Notes under the pieces: generated by a model
Seen by the model: the letters and a program-made list of their open reading frames with translations, nothing else
What the model was told of the DNA's origin: nothing
The model's database searches: none
Position numbers and translations under genes: made by a program
In this document: piece by piece, positions 40,500 to 52,449 of the stretch
Numbering within the stretch: position 1 is the stretch's first letter
Layout of the letters: the number at the start of each line of letters is the position of its first letter
Assembly: GCA_036186865.1 (NCBI GenBank)
Contig: AP025055.1
Coordinates: 5,134,981 to 5,198,980, forward strand
From: Eustoma russellianum
Taxonomy: Eukaryota; Streptophyta; Magnoliopsida; Gentianales; Gentianaceae
Length of the DNA: 64,000 nucleotides
Direction: 5' to 3'

Positions 40500-43375
40500 T
40501 CCATTCTTCCGGCTCATACACTTTCAGATTCCAAGCCATCCATATGGCACTCAGGGCTTGGACATATGTCAATTTCTAGGATGAAAGAAGTTCAAAAGAA
40601 GAATCCAGCAGTTATCATTCCCTCAGCTTCTCTTCCATGCCATATTTGTCCTCTTGCTAGACAAAAGAAGCAGCCATTTCCTATTTCGTATTCTAAGTCT
40701 GTTTCTGTTTTTTCGTTAATTCATGTTGACATTTGGGGTCCATATAGATACCCCACCATGTACCATCAATGATATTTTCTTACTATAGTGGATGATTTCA
40801 GTAGATACACATGGGTCTACTTAATGAAAGCAAAGTCTGAAACCAGAGGGATTTTGCAAAACTTCCATACGTATGTGTCTGTCCATTTTGAAAAAAGCAT
40901 TAAGACCATTAGAACAGATAATTGTGTTGAGTTTAAGATGAATGATTTCTTCTCTGATAAGGGAATTATACACCAGACCAGCTGTGTCCATACCCCTAAA
41001 CAAAATGGTCTAGTTGAAAGAAAACACCAACATATCTTGAATGTGGCTAGAGCCTTAAAATTTCAGTCCAATGTTCCTATACAATATTGGGGTTTCTGCA
41101 TTCAACATGCAGTATACCTGGTTAACCTCACCCCATCACCAATTTTATCCAATAAAACTCCATTTGAGCAACTGTTTTCTAAACCTCCATCATACCAAAA
41201 CCTGAGAAGCTTTGGATGCCTAGCCATTGTTCTTGACACTTGTCAAACCAAAGGGAAATTTGATCCTAGATCCAAAAGATGCCTGTATCTTGGACATTCA
41301 CATACCTCAAAAGGCTACATATTGCAAGATCTGGCCACCAAAGACGTAATGATTTCAAGAAACGTTGAGTTTGACGAGCATTATTTCCCATTTGGATGTG
41401 CATCCTCTGAGCATCAACAATTTAGCTCAGATCATCCACCAGAACATAACTCTCATAACCCTATTCCCCTTAGCTCTGGTTCCTTATCTGATCCCCTTTA
41501 TTCTTCCACAGACAACATCACCTTACAACCACCAAACGTCACTGGTCCATGCTTACCACCCTGTCTCACACCAGCACCATCCCACAAGCTAGTCCTATTC
41601 GTGACAGTACACCTGTGTCATCTCCTTTGTCTTCATCATCTTCACATGATTCCACCTCAAGTCAACAACCAATTCCCATTACATCCATAGACATTGAAAT
41701 ACCAATTCCTTCTAACAGCAGACCTATTCGACAAAAAAGGGTGCCTTTATATCTACAAGAATTTTACTGCAATCACTGTGTTGTTCCTCCTTCATCACAG
41801 AAGTCCAGCACCACTCATCCTTTAAGTCATTGTTTCTGTCTGCAATCACTAACACCTAAGTACAAGTCATATGTTTTAGCATCTGGAATGCATACAGGAC
41901 CAGCAAACTACTTAGTGGCAGCTAGTTCCTCTACTTGGAAGGAGGCTATGCAAGTAGAAATTGCAGCACTTGAAGCCAATAAAACCTGGACATTAATGCC
42001 TTTGCCACCTGGGAAGCAAGCCATTGGATGCAAATGGGTTTACAAGATCAAATTTCTAGCGGATGGGACAATAGACAGATATAAGGCTAGACTAGTGGTG
42101 AAGGGCTATACACAGCAATACAGGATTGACTATCAGGAGACATTCTCACATGTGGCAAAGATGACAACCGTGAGAATGGTACTAGCCTTAGCATCCAGTA
42201 AGAGCTGGCATCTTCAACAATTGGATGTCAATAATGCCTTTTTACATGGAGATTTACATGAAGAAATATACATGGTTCCCCCACCAGGTTTGAGGGTTGA
42301 TGATCCTAGTCTTGTATGCAAGCTAGAGAAGTCTTTATATGGCCTTAAACAAGTCAGCCGCGAATAGAATGCAAAACTTACCAGTTTTCTATTGGCAAAG
42401 GGGTTCACCCAGTCTAAGAATGGCTACACACTATTCTACAGAGCCACTCAAGGTTACTTTTTCTTGGCACTAGTCTAAGTGGATGATATCATTCTGGCTT
42501 GTCCCAGCTTGTCACCAATTCAGCATCTTAAGGCTGAGCTGCACTCTGCATTTAAGATAAAGGACCTTGGTGACCTTAGATACTTCATGGGCATTGAAGT
42601 AGCTAGGTCACAGGGGGGGCTATTAATAAATAAAAGGAAATACGCGCTTGAGTTGCTCGAACAAACTGGATTCCTTGGCTCCAAGCCAATCAAAACACCT
42701 ATGGACACTAATGCAAAACTCACGCATGATGACTCTCCAAGGATATCAGATGTTGCTACATACAGGAGCTTGATTGGCAAGCTCATTTACCTTACCATAA
42801 CTAGACCTGATATTTCATTTTCAGTCCAGCAGTTGAGTCAGTTTCTGGACTGTCCAACGCAAAATCATCTGAAGGCGGCACATAAACTTCTGAGGTTCAT
42901 TAAAGGCACGGCAGGGCAGGGCCTTTTGTTTCCAGCCAGCACGAATCTTAAACTAAGGGCATCTGCAGACTCTGACTGGGCAGGTTGTACAGAGACTAGA
43001 AGGAGTGTCACGGGCTATTGTGTGTACTTAGGAGACTCATTAATTTCTTGGAAGGCCAAGAAGCAGACAACAGTGTCTAAGTCATCCGCAGAAGCTGAAT
43101 AAAGGGCTCTAGCATCTTTGGTGTGTGAAGTACAATGGCTCTTGTATCTGGCTGAAGATTTGAACATAAGTGGCCAGGAACCAGTTGAAGTATTCTGTGA
43201 TAGCAAGAGTGCTATGCACATAGCTAAAAATCCGGTGTTCCATGAAAGAACTAAGCACATAGAGATAGATTGTCACATTGTTAGGGAAAAGGTGAAAAAA
43301 AGGGTGATAAAGTTGATGCCCGTTAGGATTGATTTGCAAGTTGCGGACATTTTCACAAAGGCATTGGATTTATAG
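40500..43375 (+). pseudogene. Copia integrase, RT, RNase H
   Basis: Integrase: CPLARQKKQPF, IHVDIWGPY near 40715, IRTDNCVEF near 40905 and PKQNGLVERKH near 40997. RT: KWVYKIKF near 42028, LDVNNAFLHGDLHEEIY near 42220 and VDDIILA at 42480. RNase H: SADSDWAGC near 42964, SKSSAEAE near 43080 and HERTKHIEIDCHIV near 43240. Stops at 42365 (Trp codon to TAG), 42476 (just before VDD) and 43100 (Tyr codon to TAA), plus a frame change near 41600, inactivate it. The rest is open, so decay is limited. Confidence 0.9.
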
Positions 43376-43434
43376 AGGCTTGAGCAATTAATTGGAACTC
43401 TTGGAGCTTGTAATATATACAGCAAGCCTTGCTT

Positions 43435-43443
43435 GAGGGGGGG
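43435..43443 (+). other. Polypurine tract of the 38218 copia
   Basis: GAGGGGGGG immediately precedes the TGTCAACGAA start of the 3' LTR. Confidence 0.85.
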
Positions 43444-43959
43444 TGTCAACGAAGGGACAGTTGAGCAGCTGACGGGACCAACTGACATTTGGTCGAACGG
43501 GTCAGCTCGTGATGAAGATGTAGCTGGGCAGAATGATTGGAGCAGACATTGTAGTGATGAATGATACTTGGCAGTTGGAAGGTTCGTGAGGAACTGATAT
43601 TGGTGATTCAAAGGTGGGATGGCACGCGGGAAACGGTTACAGTAGACGGAGGTGCGTGTTGCAACTTTGGTGTGCAGCGGGACGAAGGAAGAAGAAGCAG
43701 TTGGCTGGCGGGAACTTTTAAATGATGTGAAATGACATTTATGCCCCTGGTTAATGAACTGAGGATAGACGGTTATTTTGTACTTTCTTGTAATTTTGCT
43801 CCTTTCTTCTTCAACCATATAAGCCCTCTTGTAATCCTTTTTTCAATCAATGAGAAAATCAATTTTGTTTCCTTCAATTCTCTCTCTAGTGCTTGTATCT
43901 GATATTGCTCCTTCTCTCTCTCTAACTTTAGTTCATTTCTTCCTTTGGTTGGTGAATCA

Positions 43960-44175
43960 TGTTAAGAACAAAAAACTGTATAGAAATGGAGGAAAATTAT
44001 TTTTCGATATATCTTCTGGTTTCAGTACGTTACATTTATACAAACAGATTTACTGCTAACTATGGTATACGAATATTCTATCCCTATAAATCATCAATCA
44101 GTGATAATTACTTTCCTATGATATTGTATTACATTAATCACATTAATCACCAGAATATTTACTTTTCTTCTAACA
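43960..44175 (-). repeat. 3' LTR of the nested copia (left side)
   Basis: It begins TGTTAAGAAC and ends CTTCTAACA. It carries a 9-bp direct repeat (CACATTAAT) absent from the other LTR. The polypurine tract adjoins it at 44176-44187 (minus strand CTTGAGGGGGAG). Confidence 0.92.
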
Positions 44176-47100
44176 CTCCCCCTCAAGTTGAGCATGGGGA
44201 TCAACAATGCCCAACTTGACCAAGACTGTGTCGAATGCTCTTCCTGCTACAGCCTTTGTTAGGATATCTGCGAGTTGATCCTCGGATCGAACAAAAGGTA
44301 ACTCAATGATCTTTTCATCCAACTTTTCTCTGATAAAGTGGCGGTCCACCTCTATGTGTTTCGTTCGATCATGCTGAACAGGATTTTCTGAGATATGAAT
44401 AGACGCTCTATTATCACACCACAATTTAGACGGACTTAACACAGGTAAGCCGATGTCCTTCATCAACTTTTTCAACCATAGTATCTCCATCACTCCTTTG
44501 GCAATTTCTTTGAACTCGGCCTCAGCACTGGAAAGAGCTACCACCTTTTGTTTCTTACTTCGCCATGTGACCAGATTTCCTCCTACTAAGGCAAAATATC
44601 CCGAAGTTGATCGTCGATCAATTGGATTTCCTGCCCAATCAGCATCAGTGTACACTTCAATATCAAGATGATCATTATTTCTAAAAAGGATTCCCCGCTC
44701 GGCTGTCCCCTTTAAGTATCTTACAATTCTCATGACTGCTTCCATGTGATGTTGCTGTGGTCGATGCATAAACTGGCTCACAATACCAACAGCAAATGCA
44801 ATGTCTGGTCGGGTGTGAGATAGGTAGATTAATTTTCCAACCAACCGTTGGTACCTTTCTCGCTCTACCTCCGGCTGTCCTTCAATAAATTCTAACTTCT
44901 GATTCATTAACATGGGAGCATCTACTGGTTTGCAATCAATCATACCAATTTCTGTTAGTAAATCAAGAATGTATTTGTGCTGAGAAATAAAGATCCCCTG
45001 CTTAGTCCGAGTCACTTCAATTCCCAAAAAATATTTTAAGGCTCCCAGATCCTTCATGTCAAATTCTGAAAACAGCTTTTGTTGTAACGCACTCATTTCC
45101 TCCACATCACTTCCTGTAATGATTATGTCATCTACATAAATGATAAGGCATGTAATCAAATCACCTCGTTTTTTTATGAACAGCGTGTGATCTGCATTAC
45201 TCTGAACATACTCCTGCCTCTTCATAAAGCATGTGAACCTTCCAAACCAGGCCCTCGGTGATTGTTTAAGCCCATACAGAGAACGCTTCAACATGCACAC
45301 TTCGTGAGACGCATAAGTAGTAGCAAAACCGGGGGAGGTGTCATGTATACCTCCTCTTTTAACTCACCATGAAGGAAAGCATTTTTTACATCAAACTGAT
45401 GTAAAGGCCAAGTTTTTGTTGCTGCCACAGATAATAATACTTGTACTGTATCTAACTTAGCTACTGGAGAAAAAGTCTCATCATAATCAATACCATAGGT
45501 CTGAGCGTATCCCCGGGCTACTAACCTGGCCTTGTATCTTTCAATGTTCCCGTCTGCCTTATATTTGATAGTATATACCCACCGACATCCTACGGCTTTT
45601 TTCCCTTCAGGTAGCGTCGCTTTCTCCTAAGTATCATTCTTCAATAGAGCATTCATCTCTTCTTCCATGGCTGTACGCCATTCAGGTATCTTCATGGCCT
45701 CATCAACTTTTCGAGGGATTGTATTTTCACACACTGATGCCACAAAACCTTTGGCCCCTGTCACTGGATACCTGGTGCTTTTGGACAGCTTTCCTGGTGA
45801 GTATCAAACTGGTGGAACACCCCTATTCGAACGAGGGGGCAATACTCTCCCTGGTTGTTCTCCTGAAATGTTAGTACTATCCAGAATAGGTTCACAAATT
45901 ACAGGACATGTGGAAGGAGATGTAATTTCTGTAATGGATTTTAGTGGTGTAGAGTGGCTTACCTCTTGCTCAGAATTCGCCGAAGGATGATTATTGGACT
46001 TGTCTGAAGAAGGTGAGATTGTAACTATGCCAGGAAAAGCACAGTCGGCGTCACCTACTTGCCCTGTTGGAACTACAACCTGGCAACTCAGATTATGTAA
46101 CTAGTCGTAGGTCTCTTCAGTAGGCTCCCCCTGAGACCAAGAATGGGAAGAATAAAAGTATTCATGTTCCAGGAACGTGCAGTCTAAGGTAATATGGATG
46201 CGTCGTGTCCGTGGATTATAACACCGGTACCCCTTTTGTGAGGTAGCATAACCCACGAACACACACTTATCGGCACAAGCGTCAAACTTGGTACGCTGAG
46301 AGAGAGGAAGATGTATAAAAACGGAACATCCAAATACCTTAGGAGACAGTGTTAGACACGAAGGAACATTGACATGAGTCGCGACTTCAGAGAGTAGCGT
46401 ACGATTGGCAAGTATTTTTGTAGGTAAGCGATTGAGTAAATATGTAGCGGTGGCAATATCTTCGGGCCAAAAATATTTCGGGACTGAAGCTTCTAACATC
46501 ATATCCCGAGTCATTTCTAAGAGAATACGGTTTTTTCTTTCCGCCACACCATTTTGTTCTGGTGTATTAGAACAGGATGTTTGATGAAGAATACCGTGTT
46601 CCCGGAAGAAAGTCTGTAGAGAACTGGAAATGTATTCTCCACCATTATCAGAACGAAGAATCTGGATTTTTTTCTGGAATTGTGTGGCAATCATCTGATA
46701 AAAATCAACAAATTTAGTGTAAACTTCAGATTTTTGTTTGAGAAAGTATACCCAAGTCATACGTGAGCAATCGTCTACAAACATAACAAAGTACTGAAAA
46801 CCCATAGGGGTAGAGCAGGGAGAAGGACCCCAAACGTCAGAATGAACCAGACTAAATGCAGTATTGACTCGAGTATTATTTGATTTATATGAAGAACGAT
46901 GCTGTTTGGCACGAATACACGTTTCACATGACAAGGAACTTGTAGACTCAACAAGTGAAGGAAACAAACATTTTAATTAACCTAACGAAGGGTGACCTAA
47001 TCGACGGTGCCATAACCAGAGTTGCTTTTGTGCTGTCCCGGTGGCAAGATTGGACCGGCCCTGTTGCACCACATCTGTCACATAGTACAGTCCCCCTTTT

Positions 47101-47420
47101 TCAGTGCCATGCCCAAGAATCACCTTCGTACGAATATCCTGCAAAAGGCAGAAAGTAGGATACATAAGCACAACACAATTAAGTTCTCGAGTGACTTGGC
47201 TTATGGATAAAAGTTTAGAGGATAATGATGGAACATATAAGCAATTAGATAGGGTAAGTGTAGGGTTGAGTGAAATATGGCCACCCCCAGTAACGGGAAC
47301 TAACTCACCATTAGCTGTCTCAATATGGGTTTTTTAGGGAGTGCGTAAGGAAACAAAATCAGTAAGATCATTAGTCATAGTGTCAGTAGCACCACTATCA
47401 AGAATCCAGTACGAATTATG
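44170..47420 (-). pseudogene. Nested copia pol: protease to RNase H
   Basis: On the minus strand: protease YWILDSGATDTM near 47405, HHCC site (WHRRLGHPSLG, CETCIRAKQH), integrase HSDVWGP near 46850, LRSDNGGEY near 46660 and PEQNGVAERKN near 46560. RT covers 45600-44950, with RWVYTIKYKADG, FDVKNAFLHGELKEE and YVDDIIITGS. RNase H has YTDADWAGN, SSAEAEF and HDRTKHIEVD, ending at 44170. Lesions seen are stops at 47336, 46968, 46103 and about 45630, and a single-base loss in the PPPGF block near 45335. The stops at 47336, 46103 and 45630 are consistent with CAA/CAG to TAA/TAG. Confidence 0.9.
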
Positions 47421-48929
47421 GTGTGGTGTAGTCGTGGTATTAAGGGCAAATGTATTAGGGGGCAGAAAATTAAAGGGTTGAGAAGTTTTGGGGGTTGAAT
47501 CAGAATGTGGGTGGACTGTGGGGGCGGAACCGTGCATTTGTGGAAATGCAGGGGTCGGCTGTATAATAGGACAGGAGTTAGGGGGAACAGCAGAATTAAA
47601 ACCGGACCGTTCTATAATTTGTTTATTATCCTGGGCGCATACTATAATTTCAGGGGAATGCTCAGGGGTAAAAATAGAACAACAAGCCAAGTTAGGGTTG
47701 GGTTTTATAAACCCAACCCTAGTACCTCCTTCAGCAGCAGACGCTGCTGTGTTCTCCTGTCTGCCTTCTTCTGCGAAAGTGCTAGCGGCTAGGTTGGATA
47801 CTCCAGCTGCTCCTTTCCCGCGGTTCATCTCCCCCTGCTTCCTCTTTCCTTCATACCACTCTGGATAACCTATCAATTGAAAACATTGTTCCTTACTATG
47901 TCTCCTCTGTCCGCAGTGGCTGCAAGTAAGGTTATCTTTGTCTTCATTGCGCCGTGATAGGTTTGAGCGCTGTTCTGGTCCACTGTTTTTGCTTTGGACC
48001 TGCGAGTTGTCCCGTCCCTGTGACTGGCCGCGGCCTCTGGTGGCCGGACTCTGTGCTGCTAGGTCGTGGCCTACCCCCGGTGATGATTCATTTTCTGAGG
48101 GGGTTTTGTTCCATACAGCCAGTTTCTCCTCTGCCCTTCTAATTTCTCGATAGGCCACTTCTAGACTAGGCAATGGGTCTTTTTTCAGGAGATCTTTGCG
48201 GTCTCTGTCGAATCTCTCATCTAGGGCTGTCAGAAATTGGTATAGTCGTAGATCTTGCATTTTTCGATTGTAAGTGTTTATGTCTGCAGTACATACCATA
48301 GGGTTTGGTTTACGGGCATCAATGGCGGTCCAGATGTCCTGGATCCTGTTCCAGCATTTTTCGATGTTCTCCTCCCCTTATCTGATAAGGCTGGCCCTTC
48401 GGTGTAGGTCATAGACCTGTAACGAGTCACTTTCCGCTCCATAAGTTAGAGCAAGGCCGTCCCACAGGGCCTTAGCTGTGGGATAGCGAGTCACATTTGT
48501 CACTAACTGGGGTTCTATTGTTTGGATAATCCAGGTAAATACGGAATTATCTGCTTGTTCCCAAGCAAGAAAATTTTGATCTGTTGGTGTAGGGGGAGGA
48601 GGAATCCCAGTGAGATGATTTCTCCTCCCTCTGCCGATAATGGTTCTTAGGACCAACGGTGCCCATAGAGCATAGTTTTCTCCATTTAATTTAATGGTTA
48701 CTGTCAAGTTTTCAGTGGAAAAAGGCACAGGTGCTGGTAAGGCAGGATTTTCTGGTTGTCTGGTGGGTATATTTCGAAGTATGCTTGCAACTTGAATGGC
48801 CAGATCAGATATATCAGGTGTATTTGGTACTTGTGGTGATTGTGGTTCATTTTGTGGTGCTGGATTTGACATATTTCTTGGTGTTTTCTGGGCAGATATG
48901 CGTTGGGTAGGCTGATGGAGCAGATGCAA
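47421..48929 (-). pseudogene. Nested copia gag
   Basis: It starts near 48929, or at the internal Met of MSNPAPQNEP. The gag core (LNGENYALWAPLVLRTII, YPTAKALWDGLALTYG) runs to a single TAA at about 48380, beyond which the frame is open through the zinc knuckle near 47900 (CSHCGQRRHSKEQC) and on to protease. Gag and pol share one frame, as usual in copia. One codon change would account for the break. Confidence 0.88.
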
Positions 48930-49070
48930 TTTGCAGCCAACACAGGCTGAGAAAGGGTTAAGTTCAGCCTATACGGCTGAGAAAGGTAATTTCAGGCTAT
49001 GATGATAGACAAATCTGAGCCTAAGTTTTCACACTCAGACAGTATTATGATCGGGTTAAGTCGATAACCC

Positions 49071-49082
49071 GCTTTGATACCA
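49071..49082 (-). other. Primer-binding site of the nested copia
   Basis: On the minus strand this is TGGTATCAAAGC, next to the right-hand LTR. It differs by one base (G to A) from the sites of the other copia elements but keeps complementarity to initiator-Met tRNA. Confidence 0.9.
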
Positions 49083-49289
49083 TGTTAAGAACAAAAAACT
49101 GTATAGAAATGGAGGAAAATTGTTTTTCGATATATCTTCTGGTTTCAGTACGTTACATTTATACAAACAGATTTACTGCTAACTATGGTATACGAATATT
49201 CTATCCCTATAAATCATCAATCAGTGATAATTACTTTCCTATGATATTGTATTACATTAATCACCAGAATATTTACTTTCCTTCTAACA
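49083..49289 (-). repeat. 5' LTR of the nested copia (right side)
   Basis: A 207-bp LTR, TGTTAAGAAC to CTTCTAACA in plus-strand reading, nearly identical to 43960-44175. Confidence 0.92.
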
Positions 49290-49354
49290 AATCAATTGTT
49301 CGTTTAGTTTGAATGTCAATGTTGATCGGTTGCGTGATGAAAATTGACACAGTG

Positions 49355-50091
49355 TGTGATAGACAGTAGCGTCGTCTAGAGACGACAATACCAATAAATA
49401 AATTAGTTTCAGAGTGCTATGCATCTAAAATGTCCTGTAAATTATTACTGTGTTTCTGGTTTTGAACATTGTTCTGCTCTGTGATAGAAATGAAGTCTCG
49501 TCTAGATGTAACAATAACTATAAATAACATGCTTCCTGTGTGTTATGCATAATTTACCTGTAAATTAGCACTCTATCTGTGGTTTCAAACTTTCTTCCGG
49601 TGTGTCATGAAATGAAGCGAATTAATTTGTATTAGTCTTGAGAAGCCCCTGAGCAGTTAATATCGAAGAAATATCTCTTATGTCAACTTCAACTCATACT
49701 TTGTCAGATTAAATAGGATATGTTATGTGTCTCTAAATGATGTCAAATCAAAAGAAATGACATGATTATACATAATGGAACAAGGTAAGACAAAATTCCA
49801 TAGAAAGTCCTCTCCTGTTATTCTCACTGAGACATTTTTTGAGAATTTGATTTATTTGTAATTCTAGAAATGATACGTTTTCTTATTGTGATTAATGTCT
49901 TATGCTTTTTATAATACTCATGGCTCAAACCCCGGCCACACACAGATAATATGTATATGAAAATTAGTGCAACGTAAAATTTCAAAAATTAAAGTATTAT
50001 ATTCTTGTGGTAATGTGTTATTCATACGCCAAGAAAGTGCATTTGTCTCGACTTTTAATCATAAGGGAGTAGTTATCGTAATGCATATTAC
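49355..50091. repeat. Right part of duplicated segment B
   Basis: It continues the 3' flank of peptide gene B. Two diverged ~120-bp units open it (from 49354 and 49478). TTTCT at 49591-49595 is the empty site of the SIRE insertion. The stretch 49596-49995 matches 29212-29545, and 50040-50091 matches the start of the window (CGACTTTTAATCA). The first unit holds inverted arms GTCGTCT/AGACGAC. No gene is seen. Confidence 0.8.
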
Positions 50092-50697
50092 TGTTGAAGG
50101 AGGAAAAGTGAGGCTGATTAGCTCAGTTGGCATTTAGTCGAACACATTTGTGCAAAAACACAAACACTTGATTGTGAGCTAAGTAGAGGAACATGAAGCT
50201 ANNNNNNNNNNAAACACTTGATTGTGAGCTAAGTAGAGGAACATGAAGCTACTAAGTGAAGTGAGGCAGCTAGGATTGCCGTGTGGAATTGAAATTGGTG
50301 GACTGAGCTGAGCTTGGCACGTGGGAATCGGTTATTCTGGTTGGAGCGTGCCATGGCATGGAAGTTGCACTGCGCAGGAGGAAGAAGCAACGCAGCAAAG
50401 TGGCGGGAACGTTTCAAATAAGAGAAATGACTAATATGCCCCTAGTTAATGAATTGTTCAGTTGCAATATTTTGTACATTCTTGTAATTTCAAGTTCTTC
50501 TTCTTCTTTGCTATAAGATAGCCGCTGTAACTGCAACCAAGGATTGCGAATAACAATTTTCCTCTTCTCTTCAGTTAATCTCCTCAATTATGAATTCTCC
50601 GTCCTCATTAACATTCCTGCTCCTCTCAATTCTATTGCTTCTTATTCATTGTTCTATGAGCTTGTTATGAATGTGAGTGTATATGAAGAATTTGACA
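50092..50697 (+). repeat. 5' LTR of the 50092 copia, with assembly gap
   Basis: It begins TGTTGAAGGAGG and ends GAATTTGACA. Its apparent excess length over the 3' LTR (558 bp) is explained by ten N at 50202-50211 and identical text on both sides of them. Confidence 0.88.
50202..50211. other. Assembly gap (10 N) with duplicated edges
   Basis: The 40 bases before the gap (50162-50201) and after it (50212-50251) are the same sequence, starting AAACACTTGATTGTGAGC. The 3' LTR has it once, so the two contig ends overlap and were not merged. Confidence 0.9.
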
Positions 50698-50763
50698 TTG
50701 TATCACACCGATCTTTCTTCTGATTCTTGAAATTCTTGAATACTTGGACTGCTGCGCGAAGTA

Positions 50764-51955
50764 TATGGCCTTAACTCCGATCAATTTTGGTTCGATTGAT
50801 CCTGCTGAGGATCCAGTGTATATCCATCCTAGTGACAGTCCGTCCCTAGTTCTTGTACAATCGCTTCTGACTTCGCAGAATTACCATGGCTGGAGCAAAA
50901 CAATTCAAAGAGCATTGGAAGCTAAGAATAAGGCAGGATTCATTGATGGTACGGTGCCTAAACCTCCTGAAGGTGAACGTAAGCACAACGCTTGGATCAA
51001 GGCCAACAATATGGTGGCATCTTGGATTACAAACTCCGTCAGTCCTTCCATCGCTCAAAGTATAATGTGGATTGACAACGCTACGGAGATCTGGAAGGAT
51101 TTGAGACTCAGGTATGGAAATGCGAATGCCTTTAGACTTTCTGATATGCAGGAGGAATTTTACGCAATTAAGCAAGAAACATCGACTGTTATTGATTATT
51201 ATACAAAACTCAAGACCGTTTGGGAGGAATTTAGTGTGTTGAAGTCATTTCCTTCTTGCACATGTAATAGATGTTCCTGTAATATTGCTGCTAAAATCAG
51301 TAAATTTGTGGAAGATGATTTTGTAATAAAAATCTTAAAAGGATTGTATGATGAGTATGAACCTGTAAAATCACAAGTTATGCTGATGAGTCCCTTACCA
51401 GACATCAATTCTGCCTTTGCTATTGCAGTTAAGTTTGAAAGAAAAATTGTGTATTCAAACGGACAGGGATCCTTTGTGAACAATCCATCACCTGTCTTGA
51501 ATGTTGGAGATAATCAATCAGTGTTTGTAGGACAGTTGTCTGGGTTTCCCATACCCCAGGGAAACAAGCAGAGTATACATGGAAGTAGAGTTCCAGGGAA
51601 CTCTAGAGGAGATGGTGGACAAGTACAAAAGTTTGGGAGCAGCAAACGACCTGTGTGTACATATTGTGGTTTCACAGGACATACTGTGGATAAATGCTAT
51701 AGGAAACATAGCTTTCCACCAGGATACAAACCGAAGGGAAGGATAAATTGTATAGGGTGTGATGAGTCTCAAAGCCATGATGGAGAACAATTTGATGAAA
51801 GCAGAGGAAATCAGCAAGTTATGGCATCACAGGTGCCAACACTTTTTACGCATGAACAGTATATGCAGTTGATGAATATGCTTAAAGACCATCAAGAGCG
51901 AAACTGTACCGAGAAGGGGATTCAAGCGAAGGAGAGAAGGCCTTGCATACCGTAA
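50764..51955 (+). pseudogene. Copia gag
   Basis: The ATG at 50764 gives MALTPINFGSIDPAEDPV, parallel to the gag at 38853. A UBN2-type domain follows (LLTSQNYHGWSKTIQRAL, ILKGLYDEYEPVKS), then the knuckle CTYCGFTGHTVDKC near 51658. The frame is open until a shift at about 51930-51950, where it ends prematurely and the protease frame takes over. Only the C-terminal join is damaged. Confidence 0.85.
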
Positions 51956-52449
51956 TATCAGCCCAGAAACTGCCTTCCTCCGGTAAGACGGCAGGTAATG
52001 TGGTAGACAGAAACTTGAACGTATGGATATTAAACTCAGGTGCAAGTGACCATGTCTGTTCCACTCTACACCTCTTTGATTCCTTTAATCCTGTTAATTC
52101 ATTGCAAGTTAAATTACCCAATGATCTCCTCGTTGATGTCCTGCACATTGTACAGTGACAATCAATCAACATCTTCAGCTGAACAATGTTTTTCATATTC
52201 CTTATTTCCATTTTGCATTCTGACCACTGTTTCATTCATGACCAGAAATCTATGAAGATGATTGGTTTAGCTAAAGTGAGTCAAGGATTGTACAAACTTC
52301 ATGGCTCATCGAAGCAATCAGACAGAAGCAATAACAATAACCAGTCACTTTCTCCCAGCTCTATCTTTGCAGCTCACAATATCTCAGAATCTAAGACATT
52401 CCTATGGCACACAAGGCTTGGACATATGTCAAGCTCTAGGATGAGATAA
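51943..52449 (+). pseudogene. Copia protease region with active-site change
   Basis: Protease reads VWILNSGASDHVC, with AAC (Asn) at 52033-52035 where the sister element has GAC (Asp) for the catalytic DSG. A TGA at about 52156 and a frame change follow. The GAG-pre-integrase portion (LWHTRLGHMSSSRM) ends at a TAA at 52447. The Asn should abolish aspartic protease activity even without the other breaks. Confidence 0.85.

Larger units (their letters stand above)
43955..49294 (-). mobile_element. Young nested Ty1/copia element; TSD AATCA
   Basis: The element is 43960-49289 (5330 bp) on the minus strand, flanked by AATCA at 43955-43959 and 49290-49294. The intact LTR at 38218 shows the single AATCA pre-insertion site. 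Its short LTRs (216 and 207 bp) differ by two substitutions and one 9-bp duplication (CACATTAAT). Gag, protease, integrase, RT and RNase H are all present with only a handful of stops and one visible frameshift. It is the youngest insertion in the window. Confidence 0.94.
43444..49349 (+). repeat. 3' LTR of the 38218 copia, split by nested element
   Basis: The LTR occupies 43444-43959 and 49295-49349, with the nested element and one copy of its target duplication between. Rejoined it is about 571 bp. It begins TGTCAACGAA and ends AAAATTGACA. Confidence 0.92.
38213..49354 (+). mobile_element. Ty1/copia element with nested insertion; TSD CAGTG
   Basis: The element itself is 38218-49349, flanked by CAGTG at 38213-38217 and 49350-49354. 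It has a 571-bp 5' LTR, a perfect primer site, gag, protease, integrase, RT, RNase H and a G-rich polypurine tract. Its 3' LTR is split by a younger copia at 43960-49289. Without that insert it is about 5.8 kb. The two LTRs differ by roughly 2-3% by eye. Segment A at about 18630 shows the uninterrupted site. It shares its family with the element at 50092. Confidence 0.93.

Noticed and set aside
43273..43818. 181-codon minus-strand ORF
   Set aside because: It lies across the end of pol and the 3' LTR of the 38218 copia, antisense to known retroelement sequence, with no domain.
47488..47868. Plus-strand ORFs of about 95-126 codons
   Set aside because: They are antisense shadows of the nested copia gag, which has clear gag and knuckle features on the minus strand.
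50162..50251. 40-bp direct repeat either side of ten N
   Set aside because: The 3' LTR of the same element has the sequence once. The identical edges are best explained as unmerged overlapping contig ends.
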